DNA from: Thermohalobaculum sediminis
GTDB taxonomy: Bacteria > Pseudomonadota > Alphaproteobacteria > Rhodobacterales > Rhodobacteraceae
Length of the DNA: 64,000 nt
NCBI RefSeq assembly: GCF_023487995.1
Contig: NZ_JAMFKN010000004.1
Location: 62,001-126,000 of the forward strand
Direction of reading: 5' to 3'
Both the position numbers and the translations under genes were made by a program. The notes beneath the pieces are model-generated. The model was not told where the DNA came from. It saw nothing but the letters and a program-made list of their open reading frames with translations, and searched no databases. Each line of letters opens with the position of its first letter. Position 1 is the first letter of the stretch. This document shows, piece after piece, positions 1-8,100 of the stretch.

Positions 1-2
1 CC

Positions 3-293
3 AGCACCATGGGCCGGGTGGATGCGATGATGAAGACCTGGGCGACCTTCCCGGTGCCGATGCCGGTGTCCTCGCTCGCGCTCAACGAGAAGCTTGCCGC
101 CCTGCCGCCGCTCGAAGCGGTCAAGCTGGGCGAGCATGTGGCCGGGCAGAGCTGGGCTACCGGCATGGCGGCCTATGCGCCGCCGAAGCTTGCGATCGCG
201 CCTTTCCTGAACGCCATGCTCGCGCTCAACGCGACGCTGCACGCGACGGCGGCCTTTCCCCCGCTCGGCCCCTGCGGGGCGTGCAACTCGTGA
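3..293 (+). CDS. C-terminal part of an unrecognised protein (cut by the window edge)
   Basis: The frame is open from the first bases of the window to a TGA at 291-293, so this is the 3' end of a gene that begins upstream. An internal ATG at 9 could be a start, but nothing upstream is visible to test it. About 94 residues can be read. They are rich in Ala, Pro and Leu, with a Met-Met-Lys-Thr-Trp stretch near the start of the visible part and a Cys-Gly-Ala-Cys motif just before the end. I do not recognise the family. Third positions are strongly G/C, as in neighbouring genes, so coding is likely. It converges on the kinase gene, with only 21 bases between the two stops. Confidence 0.55.
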   Translation, partial: STMGRVDAMMKTWATFPVPMPVSSLALNEKLAALPPLEAVKLGEHVAGQSWATGMAAYAPPKLAIAPFLNAMLALNATLHATAAFPPLGPCGACNS

Positions 294-314
294 CCCGGCC
301 GTCGCGCGGCGCGC

Positions 315-2510
315 TCAGTTCTCGCGCGTCGTGAAGAACTCACGCGAGACGATGTATTCGGTGGTTTCCGCCCGGCTCAGCGAGGCCACGAGGTCCTCGA
401 GGAAAAGCTCGGCCGCATCGTTGCGCGGCAGCATCTGGTCGAGGAAGGCGCGGGGGCTTGCGACCGCGACGAAGATATTCGTCCCATAGGGCGGCCCCAC
501 GAGGAAGCCCCGGCGCCCGACCGCGACATCCTTGGCAGGGAAGAGCACGCGCACCGCGTAGTGGTCGCCGTCCCGCGTCCCCGCCTTGTCCACACGGTTC
601 TCGGGGCGATCCTTGTAGGGCAGGAGATGGATCACCTTGCCGGTGTTGCCATCGACGTAGAAGACGTAGAGATACGCGTCCGCGTAGCTCTGATCGACCC
701 TCACGTCGATCACCGGGTTGTCGCCCGAGACGAAGTATCCGGCGGTCGGCGCCCCCTCCTTCTGGCCGTAGCTGAAGGCGAAGCTGAGTTGCGGGGCGTT
801 GCCGCGCGGCAGCAGGCGCTCGACCTTGCAGACCAGCTCGCTGGTGATCGTCAGGTCCGCCTCGATCGCCCGCGCGCCGTCGAGATCGCCCAGCGCGCCG
901 CGGATCGCATCGGCATCGGCCTGCGATGCGACGGGGCCCGAGACCAGGACCGGCGTGCCAGGCGGCAGCGGGTCGGGGCCCTGGAAGCGCAGCGGGCCGC
1001 ATTTGGTGAAGCCCGCGACCGCCGCGTTCATCGCCGCATGTGCGAGCGGCTGGGGTGCGAGCGCGACCTGCAGGTCGAGCGAGAGCGCCCGGGCATTCGC
1101 GACGGCCGCGCTCTGCTCCTCGACCAGCGAATAGACCACGCGGTCGGGCGCGGTACCGCGCAGGACGACGTTGGTGTCGGCGACGCTGAGCGACCAGTTC
1201 TCCAACAGCTTGGCGGCCGCGGCGAGTTCGGTCACCGCCGCGGTCCAGTCCTGCGTCGGCATCCCGGTGGCTGGCGTGAGCGTGCCGTCGACCGACTTTC
1301 CGTCGAGCGCCTGCGACAGTCCGCTGCGCAGCGCCACGGCCTCCTCCTCGGACGGGGCGTTACCCGCGACCGACGCGGTGCCGTCCTCGACCTTTAGGTC
1401 GAGCTGGTAGGGCGAGGCCACCGGCAGAGGCTCCTCCATCAGGCCGGGCAGGAGGAAATAGCCGCCGGCGCCGAGGCCCGCGACCACGGCTATGCCGGCG
1501 ATGAGGGCGAAGGCGCCTCCCTTCTTCTTGGCGGGCGGCGCGGCCTCGGCGCCTCCCCGCGCCGGGCTTCCGCCCGACGTTGTCTGCGCCGCCGGGGCCG
1601 GGCGCCCGGCCGGGCGGATCACGGTCTTCTCGCCCGCGCCCGCACCGCCGATCAGCGCGTCGAGGTCGTCGACCTGGCCCATGCCGTCGATCAGCAGGCG
1701 CACATCCGCCGCCGTCCTCGGCCGGTCGTCCGGGTTCGGCTGGAGCAGCGCTTGGATCAGCGGGCGCAGCACGCCGGGCAGGTGCTCGGTCTCGGGCGTC
1801 CGGGTCTTGCCGCCGATGATCTGCTCGAGCGTCTTGCCCTCGCCCGCGCTGCGCCCCTCGCAGGCGGCGAGCAGCGTGGCGCCGAGGCTGTAGAAGTCCG
1901 AGCGCGGATCCAGCGGCCGGCCGTCGATCTGTTCCGGCGAGGCATACTGGTAGGTTCCGGCGAACCCCCCACCGATCACCGAATGCTTGGTCTGCGCGAG
2001 GTCCTTGGCGATGCCGAAGTCGATCAGCGTGGCCTTGGCGGGATCGCCGTCGCGCAGGATGACGTTGGCGGGCGTGAGGTCGCGGTGCAGCACCTTGTGG
2101 CCATGCGCGACCTCGAGCCCGTCGATCACGCGCCGGGCGATCTGAAGGATTTCCTCGGGCGGCACGGGGCCGCGCCTCAGGCGCTCGCCCAGGCTCTCGC
2201 CGCGGATGAACTCCATGACGAGGAAGGTGATCCCGCCTTCCATCTCGGTGCGCAGAAGCTCGTAATAGCGCACGACGGCGGGGTGCATGATCTCGTGCAG
2301 CGCGTTGGCCTCGCGCTGCATCAGCTCGACCAGGGTCGGGTCGGCCGCGAATTCGCGCTTGAGCAGCTTGATCGCCACCTCGCGCCCCGTCGCCTTGTTG
2401 CGCGCGAGATAGACCTCGCCCGTGCCGCCCTCGCCGACCAGGTCGACGATCTCGTAGGTGTAGTTGAGGACAACGCCGGGCGCGAGCATGCCCTTCTTCG
2501 GGTTCGTCAT
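315..2510 (-). CDS. Transmembrane serine/threonine protein kinase with BON-like region and DUF4384 domain
   Basis: A 731-residue Hanks-type kinase. Visible in order: glycine loop (GEGGTG, about 27-32), ATP-binding Lys48, catalytic loop HRD at 142-144, DFG at 164-166, SPE at 191-193, an Ala/Pro-rich linker (about 290-330), one membrane segment (about 331-354), then a roughly 360-residue extracytoplasmic part. That part begins with stretches resembling BON repeats (about 365-560) and ends in a DUF4384-type domain (about 590-710). All catalytic motifs are intact, so an active cytoplasmic kinase with a periplasmic sensor or effector half is expected. It is the last gene of the OmpA-TpsB-TpsA-CHAT locus, 96 bases downstream of the CHAT gene. 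DUF4384 is often found with caspase-like proteins, which fits the neighbour. The kinase call is firm; the role and substrates are unknown. Confidence 0.9.
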   Translation of the reverse strand: MTNPKKGMLAPGVVLNYTYEIVDLVGEGGTGEVYLARNKATGREVAIKLLKREFAADPTLVELMQREANALHEIMHPAVVRYYELLRTEMEGGITFLVMEFIRGESLGERLRRGPVPPEEILQIARRVIDGLEVAHGHKVLHRDLTPANVILRDGDPAKATLIDFGIAKDLAQTKHSVIGGGFAGTYQYASPEQIDGRPLDPRSDFYSLGATLLAACEGRSAGEGKTLEQIIGGKTRTPETEHLPGVLRPLIQALLQPNPDDRPRTAADVRLLIDGMGQVDDLDALIGGAGAGEKTVIRPAGRPAPAAQTTSGGSPARGGAEAAPPAKKKGGAFALIAGIAVVAGLGAGGYFLLPGLMEEPLPVASPYQLDLKVEDGTASVAGNAPSEEEAVALRSGLSQALDGKSVDGTLTPATGMPTQDWTAAVTELAAAAKLLENWSLSVADTNVVLRGTAPDRVVYSLVEEQSAAVANARALSLDLQVALAPQPLAHAAMNAAVAGFTKCGPLRFQGPDPLPPGTPVLVSGPVASQADADAIRGALGDLDGARAIEADLTITSELVCKVERLLPRGNAPQLSFAFSYGQKEGAPTAGYFVSGDNPVIDVRVDQSYADAYLYVFYVDGNTGKVIHLLPYKDRPENRVDKAGTRDGDHYAVRVLFPAKDVAVGRRGFLVGPPYGTNIFVAVASPRAFLDQMLPRNDAAELFLEDLVASLSRAETTEYIVSREFFTTREN

Positions 2511-2606
2511 TCCTCGTCTCCCCTCGCGACCTGCCGCGCCGTCACACCTTGCGCCGTCCGGCGCCCCCGGGGCAAGCGGGCCAGACCCGGCCCGCGTGCC
2601 GGCAGA

Positions 2607-5135
2607 TCAGCGGATCGCAAGATCGCGCTGCGCATCGCCGATCATGACGAAGGCCCCCCAGAACACCGGGTCCGAGGTCGCGGGGTTGCGCCGCAGCGCC
2701 TCCTGCGCTTCGCGCAGCGCCGCCGTCATCGACTTGCCGGCACGAAGCCCGGTGTAGAAGTCGCGCACGATCCGCGCGGTCGTGGCGTCGCTGACAGGCC
2801 AGTGCGTCGCGAGGATCGCCCGGCTGCCCGCGTCGAAGAAGGCGCGCGCAAGCCCCGAGAGCGCCTCGCCCCCCGCCGCGTTGAAGTCGCCGCCCGCCGA
2901 GCCCGCCGTGTCGCAGGCCGACAGCACCACGAGGTCGGCGTCGAGCGAAAGGCGCCGGATCTCGACGTCGGTCAGCAGCCCGTCGCTGCCCTCGACCCCC
3001 GCGGCCGACACCGACAGCGCCGGACGGCGGATGCAGTCGCCCATCGGCAGGATGCCGTGGGTGGCAAAATGCAGGACGCCGTACTCGCGCAGCTCTCCGG
3101 CTTCCGAGGCCTCGGCGATGCGCCGCTCGTTGAAGGCCTGGCCCTCGATGATCTCGCTCGACTCGGCGCCGAATATCTGGCCGACGGTCGCGACCTCGGT
3201 CCTCGTGCCCTCGAGCGGGGGAAGCTGCGCGATCGCCTGGGCGATGGGCAGGCATTCCTCGGGCAGGAAGGACTGGGTCAGGATCTCCTGGACGTCCGCT
3301 CCCGGCTGGAAATCACCGAAGGCGACGATCCGGCGCCCATCGGCCTCGCGCGCCGCCGCGGCCCTGCGCAGGTCGATGAGGTTGCGCGGCGCCGGGACGT
3401 AGCTCACCTCGTAGGCGGCGCCCAGCCACGCGACATCGGTGAAGTCCTCGAGCCGAGCCAGATCCGGGATCTCGCTGCGCCGGGTGGCGAGGATCTCCAT
3501 CGGCAGCGCCGTCAGCGCGTCGGAGAGCGAGAAGACGAGCTTCCCAGCCCCCGCGAGTTCGGGTTCGGCGGGGGCGAGGAAGGCCTCGTAGATGCGGTGC
3601 GACTCGTTGGGCGTGTAGATGAACTGGGTCCGCAGGATGTCCCTCAGCTGGGCCACGATGGCGGTGGTCTCGGCGGCCGAGAGCGACGAGACCGTAAACA
3701 TCCGGAAGGCGTCCTTGCGGATCACGAAGACGAGGCTTTCGGGCTCGCCCAGCACGATCTGCACATAGCCCTCGTCGGTGCCCAGCACCTCCTGCAATGC
3801 GGCGATCGAGGCCGAGCCGCTGATGCGTTCGAGATATTCGGGGTCGAGCGAGAGCACGCGCTCGAGCGCCGCCTGCTCGCGTTCGTTCGCGGCCTCGAAG
3901 CGCCGCGTCACCTCGGCCACCAGCCCGGGGCTCGACAGCGAGCCTCGGCCCTCGACCATCAGCTTCTGCGCGACGATGAGGGCGAGCTCCTCCGAGGCCC
4001 GGTTGAGCTCGCGCACGGCCTCGGCCAGCGGGCTCGTGCCCTCGGCGAGGCTTGCGGCGGCCAGCGAGACCGACGACGCGGTTGTCTGGCTGCGCACCAC
4101 CTGCGCCGCGACGAAGAGATCGCCCGTCAGCTCCTCGCGCCGCGCCGGCTTCTCGGCGATCACCTTCTGCACCAGTTCGACATACGGCCAGAGCAGGTCG
4201 TAGGAGATCCGCACGGGCACGCCCTTGAGGATGCCGAAGCCGCGCTTGAAGGCGGCAAGCGCGTCGTCCTCGCGCCCCATCGCGGCCAGGATGCGGCCCT
4301 GCACGACCTCCGCCCGCGCCATCAGCGCCGAGCGGCGCATGTCTGCGCCGTAGGTCCGGATCGCCTCGCGCACGGTGGACAGCGCTGCGTCGGTCTGGCC
4401 GCCCGCAAGCTGGACCTCGGCCTTGGTCACTAGGAACCGCGGCACGTAGCTCGACGCCGCGCCGTCGATCGGGGCCACGCGCGCCAGTGCCGCGTCGACC
4501 GCGACCATGGCGTTGTCGATGCGTCCGCGCGACATGTAGGCGAAGGCAAGCGCGGCGAGGTTGACCGATTCCTCGATGAGCTGGCGCTGCGCCTCGCGCG
4601 ACAGTTGCAGCACCGACGAGCTGAGGTCGCGCTCAAGCAGCGCGAGGCCCTGGCTTTCGCCAGCCGAAACGGACGCAAGCTCGGCCTGCTCCAGCGTGCC
4701 CGCGCCCACAGCCGAGCGGTTCAGGTCATGGAGTGCGCGGTAGATCTTGGTGCGCGAGGCCACCGCTTCGCCGCCTGTCGCGGCGCTCGCGTCCAGCATG
4801 CCCAGCGCCGCGGTGAAATTGCGCTGGTTCGAATAGACGAGGCCGAGATTGGCCAGAACGATCGACCGGGGCGGGATGTCCTCGCAGGCCGCCACCTCGT
4901 CGGCGCGCTGGTCGTAGATCGCCAGGATGTCGGTCCAGGCACGCTCGGCGCGGTCGTATTCGGTGAGGAAGTTGCGGCGGAACGCTTCGTTCGCACGCCC
5001 CTCGATCTCGGCGCAGAGCTCGGGCGAGCCCTGCACCACCGCGCCGTCCTCGTCGACCGCGCAGCCCGCGAGCGCGAGCGCAATGCCGGAGGCGGTGAGC
5101 ATTCCCGCGAGGCGGGGTCGGAACCAGGCGGTCAT
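2607..5135 (-). CDS. TPR-CHAT caspase-like protease, predicted outer-membrane lipoprotein
   Basis: An 842-residue protein. It starts with a signal peptide and lipobox (LAGC, Cys25 followed by Ala), so it should be exported and lipidated; absence of Asp at +2 favours the outer membrane. The middle is alpha-helical with TPR-like repeats (for example a helix pair around residues 90-125). The C-terminal 250 residues are a CHAT domain (caspase HetF associated with TPRs) with the catalytic dyad His693 (in HFATHG) and Cys741 (in SACDT), and the typical ATHWPVSD and FWGAF motifs. CHAT proteins are clan CD cysteine proteases related to separase and caspases. The ATG overlaps the tpsA stop as ATGA, implying translational coupling to the exoprotein. 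A likely substrate is the exoprotein or another surface protein, but that is inference. Most TPR-CHAT proteins I know of are cytoplasmic, so the lipobox is notable. Confidence 0.9.
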   Translation of the reverse strand: MTAWFRPRLAGMLTASGIALALAGCAVDEDGAVVQGSPELCAEIEGRANEAFRRNFLTEYDRAERAWTDILAIYDQRADEVAACEDIPPRSIVLANLGLVYSNQRNFTAALGMLDASAATGGEAVASRTKIYRALHDLNRSAVGAGTLEQAELASVSAGESQGLALLERDLSSSVLQLSREAQRQLIEESVNLAALAFAYMSRGRIDNAMVAVDAALARVAPIDGAASSYVPRFLVTKAEVQLAGGQTDAALSTVREAIRTYGADMRRSALMARAEVVQGRILAAMGREDDALAAFKRGFGILKGVPVRISYDLLWPYVELVQKVIAEKPARREELTGDLFVAAQVVRSQTTASSVSLAAASLAEGTSPLAEAVRELNRASEELALIVAQKLMVEGRGSLSSPGLVAEVTRRFEAANEREQAALERVLSLDPEYLERISGSASIAALQEVLGTDEGYVQIVLGEPESLVFVIRKDAFRMFTVSSLSAAETTAIVAQLRDILRTQFIYTPNESHRIYEAFLAPAEPELAGAGKLVFSLSDALTALPMEILATRRSEIPDLARLEDFTDVAWLGAAYEVSYVPAPRNLIDLRRAAAAREADGRRIVAFGDFQPGADVQEILTQSFLPEECLPIAQAIAQLPPLEGTRTEVATVGQIFGAESSEIIEGQAFNERRIAEASEAGELREYGVLHFATHGILPMGDCIRRPALSVSAAGVEGSDGLLTDVEIRRLSLDADLVVLSACDTAGSAGGDFNAAGGEALSGLARAFFDAGSRAILATHWPVSDATTARIVRDFYTGLRAGKSMTAALREAQEALRRNPATSDPVFWGAFVMIGDAQRDLAIR

Positions 5136-8100
5136 TGCGTCGCTTCCTCTTCGGCGCCACGCGCGCCACGCTGCCAGAGGTTCTCGTTGCCGGTCGCCGA
5201 GTAGAGCGTGGCGAAGTCGATCGGCGGCAGTTCGAACAGCGGCCGCTCGAGCGCGAAATAGGGCAGGACCAGCCGCACCTCGTCCTCGAGCACGCCATTG
5301 CCCATGATGTCGCCGATGAAGGGGCCGATCAGGACGACGATGATCTCGTCATCGGTGCAGTCCTCGAGGGTCGAGATCGTGCAGCCGGTGGTCGTCGGCG
5401 CGAGGAAGGTCACGTCCGGCAGTGCGGGGCGGACGCCCAGGGCGGGCAGCCCCGGCGCGCCGGCGGCGCCCGCAACCGGGTCGACGGTTGCGGTGATTAC
5501 CCCGCCCGGCGGGTCGCCCAGCGCTGCCGAGATGTCCTTGCCGATGACGACGCTTCCGCCTGCTCCCGGCCCCTCGATGTCGGCGAGCCCGGCGATCGCT
5601 CCCGGCAGCACCAGTTCGCCCGCGCCCCGGATTGTGAAATCCCTGAAGCCCGGACCGCTCAACGGCACTATGTCGCCGGATAGCGCGTCGAGCACGAGCG
5701 TTCCCGCGAAGACGTCATTCACGAAGATGTTCCCGCCCGACGACGTTGCGGCGAGCAGGCCGGCGGTCTGCACGCCCGAGAGCGAGACGTCGCCAAAGGC
5801 CGCGACATCGACCGAGCCGGCGACGAGGTTGGTGATGCTGACCTCGCTCGGGGTCATGCCCCCGGGTGTCGTGTTGCCCGCGCGCCCGTCGGACAGGACG
5901 AGGAACGCCCCGGCCGAGAGGCTGTAGTCGCCGATGGCGAAGCGCGCGAGCGACAGCGTTCCGCCCGCGGCGAGGCTGGTCGAGCCCCCGACCTGCAGGT
6001 CGGTGAGCGACAGATCCCCGCTCGCGCTGCCCCCGAGCGGGCCGGCGATGAACAGGCGCTGGCCGCCGACAGTGCCCTGCGTGCCGAGGTCGAGCGCACC
6101 GCGGAACACCGCATCGCTCATCGTGAGGCCAGCGGAATCGGCGAACGTCGCCGCACCGTTGATGTCGATGAAGGCGAGGTCGTAGCTCGTGCCCGCGAAG
6201 CTCGCGCCCGCGGTGGTCGAGAGGTTGTCGATCGAAAGTGCCCCTGTCGAGGAGGCCGTTAGCGCGCCCACCACCAGCACGCGCGAGAGGTCGAGCGACG
6301 AGGTGAGCCCGGTGTCGAAATCGGCGAGGACCGAGACATCGGTCATCGCCAGCGCCGTGCCGTCCACGAGCGAAAGCCCCCCGACGAGGTTGCCGCGCGT
6401 AAGCGTGACCACCGGGGCGGTGAGGCTCGCGATCCCGCCAATTACGAAGTCGGTGAACCCGATGACATTCCCGGCTGCGAGCGTCGCACCGCCGCCCACG
6501 CGCAGCCTCTCGGCGCTGATTGCATCGAGAGCATCTGCCGAGAGCGCGCCGCCGACCGACGTATCGAGGATCCGGAGCTGGACGAGTGGCCCTGCGCTGC
6601 CGTCCGTCAGGGTGTCGAGATCGCCACCGAAGACGGCGCGCTCAAGATAGATGTTCTGCCCGCGCAGGTCGCCAGACCCGCCAACCTGCACGTCGGTCAG
6701 GCCGACATTCTCGGTTCCGTTGACGATGAGATCGCCGCCGACTGCAACACGCGTGAGTTCGACGTTGTCGCCGGGAGGCAGCGCAAGCGCCACGATCGGC
6801 CCCGCGGCGGCGGGGCTAGGAAGTCCGGACATCTGGACACGCAGGTAATCCCCGGTCGCGGTATCGGTTATTGCGATACCTTCCGTTCCGTCGCCGTTGC
6901 GCCGGACGAAGAGATACTCCGAAAGCCTGCTGTTCACGATGTTGATCTCGGTCGACATCTGCAGGTTGGCGTTGTCGCCGAACAATTCGATGCTGCCGAG
7001 GCGGCCCTCGTCATAGGTCTCGATTCGCAGCCTGTCGCCTATCAGCGTCGCGCGGTCGAATGTGCTGTTCGTCTCGAGGAACAGCGTGAGGTCGCCGTCG
7101 TCGCCGATCCCGTCCGAGTTCGCCCGAAGCAGCACGTCCCCGACCGTGCCGATCGCGCGAGGCGCGCCGTAGCCGGTGATGACGTAGAGATCGTTGGCGT
7201 CCTCGAGCGCGAGCGTCTCGACAGCGCCGATTAGCGGGCTGCGCTCGAAGTCGTTGTGATAGACGCCGCTGCTGGTGACGCCACGCGGGAGCAGGATGTT
7301 CCCCGCCTGATCGAGTTGGAGGTTCAATTCGGCATAGCCGATGCGCGCCAGATAGGTGAACGGCTCGCCGGTGTTGACGTCACGATCCGCGAGGGCGCCG
7401 CTCCCGGCGGGAAGCTCCGGCGCGGCGATGGTCACAGTCCCGCCCATGCCAGCATCGAGCGCGCTGTTCGGCAGCTTGTAGATATCGCCGGGCACGTTCA
7501 CGAACATCGAATTGGTGTCGATGAAGCCGAGCGCGAGGTTTGGGACATCGGCAGTGAGCGTCGAGGTCCGCACGCCGTTCAGCGTGAGCGTGCCACCGTC
7601 CCGGATCGACCCCGCGGAGAAGGTGAGCGGATCGGCGCCGATGATATCGACGCTGGTCAGGCTGAGGTTGTCGGTCGCAAACGGAAGGACCTCATAGGAC
7701 GCATAGGAATAGCCGCCCGAGAATGTCAGAGTGTCGGTCGAGCCGTTCGCAAGCGCGACGCTGCCGCCTGCGACTGTGCCGTAGATCGTCAACAGCCGGG
7801 CGTCGAAGCGGTCGAGCGTCACGTCTCCGCCGACCTCGGCAAAGCCCACCTCCGCTCGCGGCCCGCCGATCAGCAGGTCGTCGGCGACAATGTCTGTCGC
7901 GGTCACGCTGCCCTGGCCCGCGAGGAGCGTGGCCGTACCCGGCCCGGACACGGTGACACCGCCTGGCCCGCTCGTGTCGAAGGCACCGACAACGAGGCGC
8001 GAGACCACGAGGTCGCCACCGGTCGATTCCACCTCGAATTCTGTCTGCGCATAGCTGTCGACGACATCGAGTGACGATCCGGCGCGGAACTCGACGGTGC

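Noticed and set aside
3-293. Possible phasin-like C-terminus at the left edge
   Set aside because: Ala/Pro-rich composition alone is not enough; no phasin motif can be shown.
1752-4433. 893-aa plus-strand ORF across the kinase and CHAT genes
   Set aside because: Antisense shadow of two well-supported genes; very His/Arg/Asp/Gly-rich, with no domain pattern, as expected from GC-rich codon bias.
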